DNA of 64,000 nt, taken from assembly GCA_016703125.1 (NCBI GenBank), contig JADJCR010000003.1:310001-374000 (forward strand). Reading direction: 5' to 3'. This document shows positions 28,754-38,970 of this stretch, in pieces. Under the pieces are notes generated by a model. It saw nothing but the letters and a program-made list of their open reading frames with translations. It did not search any database and was not told where the DNA came from. Origin of the DNA: Micrococcales bacterium. GTDB taxonomy: Bacteria; Actinomycetota; Actinomycetes; S36-B12; UBA10799. Both the position numbers and the translations under genes were made by a program. Within the stretch, counting starts at the first letter, position 1; each line of letters begins with the position of its first letter.

Positions 28754-28993
28754 CGCCCGGACGGACGACGCAGGTCTGCGCACGCTCGACGGCCCCTTGA
28801 GGCCCCCTGGGGAGCGGTGAAGAATCCAGGTGGTCATGGCCATGTTGGACGGACCGGCCCGGTGATCCGTGTCGGCGTTGCACGCCCGCTTCAGGAACCC
28901 GCATCGCTCACCGCACGCCACTCCCACGGCATGCAGTTGTGTGTACTGATTCGCCACGTTGCGCGGCGGTGGCCAGAAGCTAGCGTAGAGGCC

Positions 28994-29791
28994 ATGAACC
29001 CCTCACCCGCCGGCATTCCCGCGCAGGACGCCGTGCCGGTCGAGCCGGGCCGCCTGGCCCGTCTGCGCCAGTACAACATCATCGTGGGGCTGATCCTGGT
29101 CGCGCAGGCGGTGGCTGTGGTCGCGCTCTCCAACGACTTCACCCTGCCTGTCACCGCCTCCTACCTCGAGGGGCCGCCCGGCACGATGCCCGGTGACCCC
29201 GTCACGTTGCTGAACACCCCGATCGGGCTGGGCCGCGGCCGGGTTCCTGGCCCTGTCCGGAGTGGCGCTGCTGATCGTTGCCACCGTCTGGTTCCGGGGA
29301 TATGCCGCGGATCTGGCCCTGCAGCGGAACCGGGCACGGTGGGTCGAGTACGCGCTGACGTCGTCGATGATGATCGTGCTGATCGCCCAGATCACCGGCT
29401 TGACCGACGTCGCGGCACTCGCAGCGATCTTCGCCGTGAACGCGGCCATGATCTTCTTCGGCTGGCTGCAGGAGGTCTACGAGCACCCCGGCGGCGGTTT
29501 CCTGCCGTTCATCTTCGGATCCATGGCCGGTATCGTGCCGTGGCTGATCATCGCGTTCTTCGTCATCGCCCCCGGTCCACCTCCTCGGCCGAGCCGCCCG
29601 GGTTCGTGTACGGGATCATCGTGTCGTTGTTCCTCTTCTTCAACGTGTTCGCCCTCAACCAGTACCTGCAGTACAAACAGGTCGGGCGTTGGGCCGACTA
29701 CCTCGCCGGGGAACGGACCTACATCACCTTGAGCCTGGTGGCCAAGTCCCTGTTGGCCTGGCAGGTCTTCGCCGGCACCCTGGCCGGCTGA
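28994..29791 (+). CDS. Heliorhodopsin, with two frameshifts in this sequence
   Basis: Corrected, the product is about 265 residues with seven transmembrane helices. The sequence matches the heliorhodopsin family throughout: LSNDFTLPVTASYLEGPPGT (extracellular loop after TM1), RWVEYALTSSMMIVLIAQ (TM3, with the counterion-type Glu118), NAAMIFFGWLQEVYE, PGFVYGIIVSLFLFFN, and TM7 LSLVAKSLLAWQVFAGTL with the retinal Schiff-base Lys251. One extra base near 29233 and one missing base near 29577 break the frame; both flanks stay conserved. Heliorhodopsins are inverted-topology retinal proteins distinct from pumping rhodopsins, and their physiological role is unsettled. No carotenoid or retinal-synthesis gene lies in the window. 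Confidence 0.92.
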   Translation: MNPSPAGIPAQDAVPVEPGRLARLRQYNIIVGLILVAQAVAVVALSNDFTLPVTASYLEGPPGTMPGDPVTLLNTPIGLGRGRVPGPVRSGAADRCHRLVPGICRGSGPAAEPGTVGRVRADVVDDDRADRPDHRLDRRRGTRSDLRRERGHDLLRLAAGGLRAPRRRFPAVHLRIHGRYRAVADHRVLRHRPRSTSSAEPPGFVYGIIVSLFLFFNVFALNQYLQYKQVGRWADYLAGERTYITLSLVAKSLLAWQVFAGTLAG

Positions 29792-29806
29792 CCCTGGCCG
29801 CATTCG

Positions 29807-31957
29807 TCAGGGTCGCAGCGTCTTCAGGTGACCGGCCCGCCAGTGGTCGAAGTCGCTGGCATACCACCGGGAGCGCACCCGGTCCGACGGACCTCCGGCC
29901 AAGACTGTGTGCGCCGACTCCTCGGCGAAGTCGGTGACGAACCTCAGGGTCGGCATGAACGAAGTGTCCGCCCCGGCCGACCGGAAGACCTGGCCCTGCT
30001 GGACCGTGCCGCGGCCCCCGGCGAGGGGGAACGGGCCGCGATCGAACCCGAGCCGGGCCAGGGGAGTGCCACCGAACAGCAGGTGACGCGCGGTCGTCGG
30101 CCGGAGCTCGCCCCAGGGTCGGACCGGACCCGGAAGCGTTCTTCTGGCCACTTGGGCGTAGACGTCGGCCCGTGATCGTCCGCCGAACCAGGCCGAGTCC
30201 TCGCGCAGCAGCACGTTGTCGAAGTTGCCCTCGAAGTCGGCGAGGATCCCGGTCTCGGTGAACAGGTAGCCGATGACGTCAGCCCCGAGCACACCGCCGA
30301 ACACCTCCTCCACCAGGCCGCGGTGCCAGCGCTCGAAGAGGGTAGCGCCGATCGAGTCCACCGTGTACGAGCAGTCCCACTCGCGCAGAGTTCTCTCGTT
30401 CTCACTCTCACCCAGCAACGGCAGCAGTACCTCGAGGTAGGGGCGGGGGTGGGCCGCGACGAGGTCGAGCTGCAGCCGCTGGGTGTCCTCGACGGTCCAG
30501 GAATCGTTGTCATGCAGGGTTTCGGTGATCCGCGCGGCACGCGAGTCGCTCATCGGCAGGTTGATCGGAGCCCGCCGACCCAGGTGGTTCAGGTCGTCGT
30601 TCGCGGTCACGATGAACCCGGTCTCCACATCCTTCGCGCGCGGCAGGTCTTCAACCCGGGCGTAGCCCTGCCAGGCGGTCTCGGGATCCCAAGCCGGCCG
30701 TGGGGCCAGACCGGAGTCGGGCAGGTCCCGCAGCGGCATCCGGCCGGACATCTGGTACCCGATAGAGCCGACCTGGTCGGCCAGCACCCAGTTGAATGCC
30801 ATCTCCAGCTTGCCCAATGCCGCCATGCCCGCGTCGACGTCCTGAGCGCGGAGCACCTGCACCATCGCGGTCATCGACGCGGCGCCGCCGTCAGCACCGG
30901 ACCAGCGGGTGGCCAGGCGTAGGCCGTCGACAGCCGGGTCGCCGTCGAGAAGGCCCCGGTCGGTCTCGTGGACGACCAGCCGCACCGGCTCACCGCGCCG
31001 TACGGCGATCTCTTCCACCCGGGTCGCGACCGGCACCCACGTCGTCTCGCCCCCCACGTCCCGGCGCACCCGGCCGTCGCGGCATTCCTCCACCCACGAG
31101 TCGGTGGCGTCCATGAACGCGTAGGTCGGCGTCCAGGCCAGCGCGTCGGTCCGGCCCACCAGGAAGGCCGGCAGTCCCGGCATGGTCGCGGCGATCACCC
31201 AGTGCCCCGGCCAGGTGCCGACGATCTCGCTCCAGATCGCGGGGAGCCTGAGCTCGAGGTGCGGGTCCCCGGACAGCACGGCACGCCCGCTGCGGGTCCG
31301 GTCCGGGCCCACGACCCAGTTGTTCGAGGCGATCGGGCGCGGTACGTACGGCGTCCAGCGCACCTCCGGAGGGACCAACGGCTCGCCGAGGTCGAGCCGC
31401 GAGACGAGTTCGGCGTCCAGGCCGTCGAGGCCCCTCGGGAACATCTCCGCCAACAGATCACCGGGCACCCCGGCCTTCACCATCTGCACCAGCAGCCGCT
31501 CCATCTCGCCCTGGCTCTGGGCCAGACCGACGAAGCCGACCAGCCGGGCGAGGACCACGCTGTCGGCGGGCGTCCACGGCTCCGGGTGCTTGACGCCGAA
31601 CAGCCGCAACTCCCACGGCGCCTTTCCTCGTAGCGCCCGGTTCACCCCTTCGCAATAGGCCGCCAACAAGGTGTAGACGTCGGGCGGCAACGCCGCAACC
31701 TGCTCCTCGGCGCCCAGGTGGAAGCCCAGCCGGCGGAAGGTCTTGTCCGCGGCGAGCAGTTGTTCGCCCGGCAGCCGCTCGGCGAGCCTGCCACGCCCCG
31801 CCATCCGGGTGAGCAGCAGTTGCAGGGCGCGGTCGGTGCCGTGCGCCCACCCCAGCCCCCGGTAGAGGTTCGTCTCCGAGTCGGCGTCGATATGGGGAAC
31901 ACCGTGGGCGTCCCGGGTCACCGACAGCCCAGGCATGGTGAGCAACTGCTTCTTCAC
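29807..31957 (-). CDS. Penicillin acylase family (Ntn) amidohydrolase
   Basis: A 716-residue protein. The N-terminal alpha-chain-like region starts GLSVTRDAHGVPHIDADSETNLYRGLGWAHGTDR, as in penicillin/aculeacin/AHL acylases. The beta-chain junction is ASNNWVVG, where Ser211 would become the N-terminal nucleophile after autoproteolysis, and a family-conserved GRAVLSGDPHLELRLPAIW follows. No clear signal peptide is visible, unlike periplasmic penicillin acylases, so it may act in the cytoplasm. Substrates in the family include N-acyl homoserine lactones, lipopeptides and beta-lactams. The gene is convergent with the heliorhodopsin (15-base gap). Confidence 0.85.
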   Translation of the reverse strand: MKKQLLTMPGLSVTRDAHGVPHIDADSETNLYRGLGWAHGTDRALQLLLTRMAGRGRLAERLPGEQLLAADKTFRRLGFHLGAEEQVAALPPDVYTLLAAYCEGVNRALRGKAPWELRLFGVKHPEPWTPADSVVLARLVGFVGLAQSQGEMERLLVQMVKAGVPGDLLAEMFPRGLDGLDAELVSRLDLGEPLVPPEVRWTPYVPRPIASNNWVVGPDRTRSGRAVLSGDPHLELRLPAIWSEIVGTWPGHWVIAATMPGLPAFLVGRTDALAWTPTYAFMDATDSWVEECRDGRVRRDVGGETTWVPVATRVEEIAVRRGEPVRLVVHETDRGLLDGDPAVDGLRLATRWSGADGGAASMTAMVQVLRAQDVDAGMAALGKLEMAFNWVLADQVGSIGYQMSGRMPLRDLPDSGLAPRPAWDPETAWQGYARVEDLPRAKDVETGFIVTANDDLNHLGRRAPINLPMSDSRAARITETLHDNDSWTVEDTQRLQLDLVAAHPRPYLEVLLPLLGESENERTLREWDCSYTVDSIGATLFERWHRGLVEEVFGGVLGADVIGYLFTETGILADFEGNFDNVLLREDSAWFGGRSRADVYAQVARRTLPGPVRPWGELRPTTARHLLFGGTPLARLGFDRGPFPLAGGRGTVQQGQVFRSAGADTSFMPTLRFVTDFAEESAHTVLAGGPSDRVRSRWYASDFDHWRAGHLKTLRP

Positions 31958-32185
31958 GACGTCACCCTAGCCCTGGATCTTTCACCGCAGCCGAGTGTCA
32001 GCGTGTTGATCTTGTTCGAGTTTCGGCGCTGGGGGTTTCGTCCGTACCTCACGTGAACACGATGGTGCCCTGGCCGGCGCGGGTGGGTCGAGTCAATGCC
32101 GCCATGAACGCACGGAAGACCGCAACCACCTTCGACCCCCGAAACATCCGACCGATTGCTGGGGCGCAGTGCGTGTGTTGGGCGC

Positions 32186-33017
32186 CTATTCCCCGGGAGC
32201 ACGCTCGGCCCGGCGACGCAAGAGCCCGAGGATACCGATGACGGTGACGTCGGCGATGAGGGCCGCGTAGACCCATGCCGCAGGTGTCCATGCGAACTGG
32301 CTCTGGTAGCGGGCCATGCCCACCAGGAGCAAGGCCGCCAGGACCAGGCTCGCGATGACAGCCGGACGGATGCGTTCGGCGTCGTCCTCCCACGCCATGG
32401 TCGCGAATGCCGCCCCCATCGCCACGACCCAGGAGCCGATGGCTCTGCTGGTGAGCGGTGTCAGCGGCCACGCAGCGACGTCCATGACGACGCCCGGGAC
32501 CACAACCATGGCCAGGCCCAGAGTGAGGAATACCGCTGAGGAGGCCACAAGCAGACCGCGGTACCCCCTGACCAGGTCCCGTGAGCGCGGCGGATCCTCC
32601 CCGGGCGAACGCGTCTGGATGACCAGTGCGACCGTCACCAGAATCGGGTCGACGATGTAGATCACCAGCCATGCCCACGCTGCGAAGCGAGCCGTCCCGG
32701 GTCCCGAGAAGTGGAACTTGTCGAGATGGATGACGGTGGTGAGCAGCGTCAGCCAGAGGAACAGGGTCACGCCCGGAACCCCGACCCGTGCCATGACCCA
32801 GGTCCGGCGCCGCCAGCTGAGGAAGGACAACACGCTCGCGGTCAGAGAAGGCACCCATGATGGTTGCGCTGGAGCCGGCCGCGATGGTCCACGCGAAGAA
32901 CTCCTCGGTGTGGTCCGTCAGCACATACAACTGCATGCCGGAGGCGAAGGTGAGGATCGTCCCCAGGATCAGGGCGAAGCGCATCAGCGGGATCGTCTGC
33001 CGATTCGTTGCGGTCAT
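32186..33017 (-). CDS. Polytopic membrane protein, unknown, frameshifted
   Basis: About 276 residues with six to eight hydrophobic segments. The first part (MTATNRQTIPLMRFALILGTIL) and the second (LTASVLSFLSWRRRTWVMARVG) lie in different frames; one extra base near 32850 would explain the break (MGAF|LTASV). The ATG at 33017 overlaps the stop of the DUF5995 gene (ATGA), so the two are co-translated. I recognise no family. Charged loops are short and no catalytic motif is visible. Confidence 0.65.
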
Positions 33018-33793
33018 GATGGCAGCACCACACCGAATCCGTGACGGGCGAGTTTGAGCAGCACATGCCCGGGCTCCAACAACTGCGTGACCTTCTCCGC
33101 GGACACCATTTCCAGGGCACCCAGCGCGCGCATGTACGCGGTGTCGCCCTCCTGTCGTGCCGCAGCCAGGACGTGTGTGTTGCGCCATACCTTGGCGCGT
33201 GCCTCGCGCAGGAAACGCTTGGTGCCGAGCCGGTTCAATGGTTTCAGCGCGGTGTCGACCCACGTGCGGTCCCCGGGCATCTCCTCCGGACGCAGCAACT
33301 CGTCCTCGGCCGCCACCTGGGCGGATAGCACGGCGTCGATGCGCTGGTGGTCGGCGTGGCGGCGGGCCATGACCTGCTCGTCGCGGAAGTCCGCGTCCGG
33401 GATCACCGCCACCAGCGCCTGCGGAAGGTCGTAATTGATGTGGGCGTTCATGCCCAGCAACACGTGACGCAGGGGGGCGAGCCTGGTGAGGGAGGCTTCG
33501 AAGGCGACTTGCCAGGGTCGCGACGGATCCCCCTTCCCGCGCCAGGTGTCCAGGGCGTCCAGGTAGAACCCCGCGAAGGCCACGTCCCAAGACTGGACCC
33601 AGTCGTTGTCGATGAACCCATCGCTGGCGATCTCCGCGCGGACGGCGTGGGTGATGCGGTTGTAGGTGGCGTGAAAAATGCGGCATCGATCGTCGTCCGC
33701 GACCAGTTCCGCCTTGAGCACGTCCATCCGCCCGATGAGTGCGTCGATGCGCGCCGTCGAAGCCTGGGCCCGGTCGTGATCGTTCGGGAACAC
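33014..33793 (-). CDS. DUF5995 family protein
   Basis: A 259-residue, largely helical soluble protein. Segments RITHAVRAEIASDGFIDNDWVQ, FAGFYLDALD and LGMNAHINYDLPQALVAV match the DUF5995 family found mostly in actinobacteria. The conserved His/Asn/Asp in MNAHINYDL could be functional, but no reaction is known. It is the first gene of a two-gene unit with a membrane protein (ATGA overlap). HNH element B lies just upstream. Confidence 0.8.
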   Translation of the reverse strand: MFPNDHDRAQASTARIDALIGRMDVLKAELVADDDRCRIFHATYNRITHAVRAEIASDGFIDNDWVQSWDVAFAGFYLDALDTWRGKGDPSRPWQVAFEASLTRLAPLRHVLLGMNAHINYDLPQALVAVIPDADFRDEQVMARRHADHQRIDAVLSAQVAAEDELLRPEEMPGDRTWVDTALKPLNRLGTKRFLREARAKVWRNTHVLAAARQEGDTAYMRALGALEMVSAEKVTQLLEPGHVLLKLARHGFGVVLPS

Positions 33794-33876
33794 GCTGGGA
33801 AGGTACCGGATTCACGTGCTTGATCGCCGGGTGTGGGCCGTCAGGATCGGGACGGCCCACACCGCCGGGTTCTGGC

Positions 33877-34970
33877 CTATGGGTCGTCGAGGGTGCTGGT
33901 GTAGGTGTGGCCGCGGGGGCTGGTCCAGGTGAGGTCGCCGGTGTGGGTGGTTCGGACCGTCCAGTCGGTGTGGGTCTTGATCCGGTGGTGGTATCTGCAG
34001 AGGCACTGCAGGTTGACCTCGACGGTGGATCCGGTGGGCCAGGCGGTGATGTGGTCGAGGTCGCAGTGGACGGCGGGTCGCCGGCAGCCGGGGAAGCGGC
34101 AGTGCCGGTCGCGGGCTTTGACGTATCGGGTGAGTTGCGGGCCCGGGCGGTAGCCGATGGTGGGGCGGGGCGGGTCCAGGTGGATGCGCGGTGCGGTGTC
34201 GCACAGGTGCTGGGCGTGGGTGTGGCTGATGGGCCCGTAGCCGACCAGTTCCGGGCCGGTGGGGGTGATCAGGACCTGCACCGGGACGGGTTGGTGGGCC
34301 TGGATGCCGCTGATCCGGGCGACCAGTTCGTCGGCGCGGGCGGTGTCGACGGGTCCGTCCTGGTTGGCCGCGGCGATCCGCAGGCTGTCGTAGCAGGCCT
34401 GTGCTTCTTCGGCGGTGAGGTAGGCGCCGAGGGTGGCCATGCCGTCGGTTTCGGTCTGCACCCAGACCCGCCGCCGGGTGCGGGCCTTCTTGCGCCGGGC
34501 GGTGGCGGCTTCGGGGTCCAGCCGGGTGATCTGTGTGGCCAGCCACGCCCGTAGTTGCCCGCGGGTGTGGCTCGTGGCGTAGTCGCAGGCGGCCCGGGCC
34601 AGACCAACCCGGGTGGCCGGGGTCAGCCCGAGGGTGCCGGCGGTGATCTCCTGGGCCTTGCCCAGGTCCAGGCGCCCGGTGCGCAGCGCGTCGAGGTCCC
34701 CTGGCAGGTCCTCTTGCATCTCGTGGGCCAGGTCCACACGCCGGCTGGCCGCGGCCGGGGTCCAGGCCAGTGCACAGGCGATCTCGGCCGGGGCCGGGTC
34801 GCACAGGTTCCCGGTCGGGTCTGTGGTGGCCGGGTTCTCCTGGCTGATCTGGTGGATGGCACCGAGCTGGCGGGCGTCACTGAACGCTTTCACCGCCTCC
34901 GCGGCGCGCGCCACATCCAGCGGGTCCGCACCCGCGGTGTGCAGCAACTCCCACGCCTGTGAACATCCAT
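33877..34970 (-). pseudogene. DUF222/HNH endonuclease domain protein, copy B, 5' frameshift
   Basis: The gene is the counterpart of copy A and keeps the full DUF222 and HNH motifs. The copy A start codon is present at 34970, but a one-base deletion a few codons later moves it out of frame; the open frame instead reads through from upstream (TLGHGCSQAWELLHTAG). Either translation begins at an internal alternative start (TTG or GTG near QAWELL), or copy B is inactive, or the base is a sequence error. Because several other genes here show similar one-base errors, inactivation is not certain. Confidence 0.6.
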
Positions 34971-35017
34971 GGCCCAACGTTAGAACACAGGTACGACATC
35001 TTCGGGGCCGCCGAAAC

Positions 35018-35042
35018 CCACCGGATGTGGACAATCCGGTGG
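35018..35042. repeat. Terminal inverted repeat of HNH element B
   Basis: The arms ccaccggat/atccggtgg and the loop are the same as in copy A (23037-23061), again 5 bases from the outer edge of the element and about 50-70 bases upstream of the HNH start. Confidence 0.6.
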
Positions 35043-35121
35043 TCGGCACGCGGGCGTGTGTGGGCCGGTACCGAGCACTCGATCATCCGTCACGAAGGGG
35101 TCGGACGCGTACGGTTGACGT

Positions 35122-36455
35122 GTGGGCACGGGTCGCACAGGGCATCCGATCGAGCGCGCAGGTCCAGCCGACCTGATGTTCCTGGCTCTGCAAGGAGCGA
35201 CCGTGCCGGAGCAGTTTGGCGTGGTCCTGGTGATAGAGCCGGACGGCCCCTTCGACGCGGCGGCTGCCGTGCGACTGGTGGCCTCCCGCATCCCCGCCGT
35301 CCCCCGGCTGCGGCAGTGCATCCAAAAGGTGCCGCCTGGCTGCGGCCGGCCGATCTGGGTCGATGACGCCGACTTCGCCGTCGACCGGCACATCGATGTA
35401 GTGGACTGTCCGCCTCCGGGCGATGAGACCGCCATGCTCGCCGCGGCCGAGGAGTTGCTGCTGAACCCGCTGCCCTTGGACCGCCCTCTTTGGACGGCCC
35501 GCTTCATCACCGGACTGACTGGTGGTCGGGTCGCGCTGGTGGTCGTCGCCCAGCACGCACTGGCCGACGGGGTGGGCGGGCTGGCTGTCTTGGGGGCACT
35601 GCTGGACGGATCTGCGCCATCGCCCGACCGGTCCTTCCCCGTTGCCGGGCCGTCGCACGGAGAACTGGCCGCGGAGGCCTGGACCACCCGCGTGCGGGCC
35701 TTGTACCGGCTCCCTGGACTGCTGCGCCGCACGCCTCGTGGTGCGCGGGAGGACGCGCGGAGTACCGGGTCGGCCGGGCTACGCCCTGCTCGCTCTTGAC
35801 GACCACGGGACGACGTCGCCGGGTGACCGTGGCAAGCGGTGATCTCGCAGCGATCCGCGCCACCGCGCACCAGACTGGCGCCACGGTCAACGACGCCCTC
35901 GTGAGCGCCGTCGTTGGTGCACTGCACGCATGCCTGGAGCGGCGCGGGGAGGACCCCCCGCCATTTGTGCTCGCAGTGCCGGTGGCCGTGCGTCGCGGGA
36001 CGACCGCAGACGATGTGGGCAATGCCTTCACGGAGGCCCGAGCGCGCGTCCCCGGGGGAGGCATGCCACGCGAGCGGCTCGCCAACGTCGCGGCGATCAT
36101 GCGGGAGCGCAAGGCCGCCGTGATGCAACCGGCGGCCCTGTTCGTGGCTGCGCCGGCTGTCCGGGCGATGGTGGCCGTCGGAATCTACGGGTGGTACATG
36201 CGGCGCCAGCGCTATCTGCACACAGTGCTGACGAACCTGCGCGGCCCGGCCCTGCGGGTCACGTTGGCGGGTGCACCGATCACGAGGATGCTGCCGCTGG
36301 CGGTCGGCGGCGGAGGCAACGTCACTGTCACGTTCGCCGCACTCTCCTACGCGGGTACCTTCGCCGTCACGGTGACCGCAGACCCCGCGGTGACCCCCGA
36401 CCTCGGTCTGCTGACCGCCGATCTGCAGGCGGAACTGGACCAACTCGGCGGGTAG
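35122..36455 (+). CDS. Wax ester synthase/diacylglycerol acyltransferase (WS/DGAT)-like protein, frameshifted
   Basis: About 444 residues. The N-terminal half has PADLMFLALQ and the active-site segment VVAQHALADGVGG, where the canonical HHxxxDG is QHALADG (Gln144, His145, Asp149). The C-terminal half has TVNDALVSAVVGALHACL, FVLAVPVAVR and LTNLRGPALRVTLAGAPI, all WS/DGAT hallmarks. One base is missing near 35755 (the family reads RVGRATPCS in the second frame). These enzymes make triacylglycerols or wax esters from acyl-CoA as storage lipid. The GTG at 35122 gives the best N-terminus. Whether the Gln substitution lowers activity is unknown; the second His is reported to matter more. Confidence 0.8.
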
Positions 36456-36588
36456 TCGCTCTGCCGGCCGCCCGCATTGGAGTCCTCATCGAAAGGTCGA
36501 GGCGGGCGCATGGTTCGACAGCCCGGTCCTGGACCATCTACTGTCTGGTCATTGCACCGCGGCCCCGCGTGCAGGAAGCGGGATCGGC

Positions 36589-38681
36589 ATGCGCATCGGC
36601 AGGGTTCTGACAGCCACGATGGCCGCGGCGATGGTGCTCGGAGGCGCACCAGCCGTCAACGCCGTTCAACCGGCGAAGAAGCAGCCCCCGTCTTTCGACA
36701 CCACGATCAGGGAGGGTCGCAAGGCCGTCCGGTCCGCCCTTAAGCAGACCAAGTCGACGTCGGCGTCGGTGGCTTTGGTGTCGGACGGCAAGGTCGTGTG
36801 GAGCCAGACCTTCGGTCGCATCAACCCGGCCGGCAAGAAGCCCTCGCCGACCACGCAGTTCGGGGTCGGGTCGGTGAGCAAGGTGGTCACCACGATGGCT
36901 GTGATGCAGTTGGTGGACGCCGGCAAGGTCTCACTGGACGCTCCGGTGACGCGCTACATCCCGGACTTCTCAATGAAGTCGCCGCAGTACAGGCAGATCA
37001 CCGTGCGGATGCTGCTGAACCATTCCGCCGGTGTCCCCGGCACCGACTACGCCGACGCCTGGAGCAACGAGCCGATCCCCTCCTACGTTGATCGGGCCCT
37101 CGGGGGGTTGGCGAACTCGCACCTGAAGACCACCCCGGGTGCGATGAACGTCTACTGCAACGACTGCTTCACGTTGGCCGGGGAGGTCGTCGAACGGGTG
37201 TCGGGGGTGCCGTTCCAGGACTACGTGACCGCCAATATCTTGAAGCCGCTGGGCATGGGTCACTCCCGGTACCAGACGTCGGTGCCGGCGCCGGGAAACG
37301 TCGCCCCGATCATTCAAGGAGGCAAGGCGCAGCCCATCGAGATCACCAACCTGTTCGCCTCGGTGGCCTCGTCTCCACGTCCAAAGACATGGCTCAGCTC
37401 GCCAGAGTCTTCATGAACGATGGCGTGGTCGGCGGCAAACGGATCCTTTCGAGTTCGGCCATCCAGCAAATGGCTGCCGACGAAACCGCCACCACACTGC
37501 GCGTCGGGCCTCCCAGCTTCCTGCGTTACGGGCTGGGCTGGGACACCGTCGAGGACCCGGCCTTGAGATCCGCCGGTGTGCTGGGCTGGACCAAGGGTGG
37601 CGACACCGTCGACTACCACGCCTCGTTCGCGATCGTTCCCGACCACGGGCTGGGGGTCGTCGTTCTGGGCGCTGGCCGGAGTTTCAGTTCGATCGCTGCC
37701 GAAACCGTCGCGCAGACGGTGCTGCTGAACGCGCTGGTCGAGACCGGCGCGATCAAGAAGATGCCCGAGCAGGTCGGCGGCACGCCTGGCAAGGGCAAGG
37801 TGACGTCGAAGATGGCCAAGAAGAAGACCAGCAGACTGACGGGCACGTTCCTGGCACAGAACTCGACGCTGCGGCTGACGAAGGTCAAGCAGCGGTCGCT
37901 CAAGGCAGCGACACTCGTTGACGGCGAGTGGGTCGACAACCCTGGCCGTTTCGAGTTGCGCAACGACGGGGCGTTCTGGTCCACGAAGAGTCCCGGGACC
38001 TCGATCCGGTCGGTCAGGGCGTGGGGCCACACCTATGTGGTGCAGCGCAGCATCGGGGGAGTGGGCACTTACTACTCGCACATCGCCAGGGGGCAGAAGA
38101 TCCGCTCGGGGGGCGCGCTGTCGCCGGCCTGGCAGGCGCGATTGGGCGCGAAGTGGCTGCTGGCCAACGAGAGTCCGAAGTCGCTGACCTGGACACTGTC
38201 CGGCACTCCCGCCGTGGAGATCGCGTCCATCCCCGGTCTGTCCGGGTACCTCCTGGCCAGCGGCGCGCTGGTTGAGTCCGTGCCCTTCGACGCCACCACT
38301 GGCGACGCCCTGGGCACGATGTTCCTCGAGATCCCCCTGGGGTTCGGCCGCGACTTGTACGACTTCGACTTCTCCATGAAGGGCGGGGAGGAGTACCTGT
38401 CGTTCAGCAGCAGCGTCCTGCGGCCCGCGGCGACCGTGCCCAGCCTGAGTCCGGGCAGCAACACGGTCAACATCGACTCGAGCGGTTATGTCCAGTGGTA
38501 CCGGGTGCCCACTGCCGCTGGGCTGACGATCTCGGGTCAGAGCGACTGGAAACTGTTCGACGACAGCCTGTCGATGGTCGACTACGGAGGCGCGGACACC
38601 GCGGTGAAACAGGCTCCGGCAGGGGCCTACCTGGCGGTGTTCGGGCCGCCGGGGAGCACCGCGACGGTGGTGGTCCCGTAG
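36589..38681 (+). CDS. Secreted serine hydrolase, beta-lactamase/CubicO type, with a C-terminal beta extension, frameshifted
   Basis: About 697 residues. A signal peptide (MRIGRVLTATMAAAMVLGGAPA) precedes a class C beta-lactamase-like domain with the SxxK motif GSVSK (Ser95, Lys98) and the YxN motif YCN (Tyr189). The frame breaks near 37363 (FAS|GLVSTSKDMAQLARVF after correction). The rest contains GWTKGGDTVDYHASFAIVPDHGLGVVVLG, then a KGKVTSKMAKKKTSRLTG linker and about 250 residues of beta-rich sequence without a known catalytic motif. Such enzymes act on D-amino-acid peptides or esters at the cell surface. The C-terminal extension may bind a surface polymer. Confidence 0.82.
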
Positions 38682-38837
38682 TCGCCAACGAGGCCGGAAG
38701 GAAGTCGGCGCCGGCCGGGGTGCTTCTTACTGGGTACTGGGTCGCGCTGACCGCCGGTACTCCTGGGCTGGGGGAGTGCGTCGCGAGGGGGCGTGGGTAC
38801 GCTCAGCGGCAAGGTCTCGGGGGCGGGTTGTCGCGTT

Positions 38838-38907
38838 GGATGGGGCTCGTGCAGTTGGTTGACGCTTAGGCGGCGACGGACCTCAACCAACTGCACGAGC
38901 CCCATCC
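38838..38907. repeat. Perfect 25-bp inverted repeat with 20-base loop
   Basis: The arms 38838-38862 and 38883-38907 are exactly complementary (outer end ggatggggctcg, inner end gttggttga). Three more pairs, one of them G-T, extend the stem outward. It lies about 155 bases after the serine hydrolase and 64 bases before the next gene. The length exceeds a simple terminator and resembles a mobile palindromic element or a strong transcription barrier. Confidence 0.8.
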
Positions 38908-38970
38908 GACTGCACGAACGTCACCAAACGCCCCGACCAGGCAGGCCGAACATTAACGGTTCCGGCGACC

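Larger units (their letters stand above)
33863..35047. repeat. HNH element copy B (1185 bp)
   Basis: Nearly identical to 21881-23066 and in the same orientation. One G is missing near the start of the gene compared with copy A (cctgtgaac versus cctggtgaac). A cluster of substitutions at 34660-34730 changes LHEDLPEVLDALRTGLIDLG to MQEDLPGDLDALRTGRLDLG. Confidence 0.85.

Noticed and set aside
32049..33860. A 603-codon minus-strand open frame over the DUF5995 and membrane-protein genes
   Set aside because: Most of it is a GC-rich shadow frame. Only the MTATNRQT segment is real, as the start of the frameshifted membrane protein.
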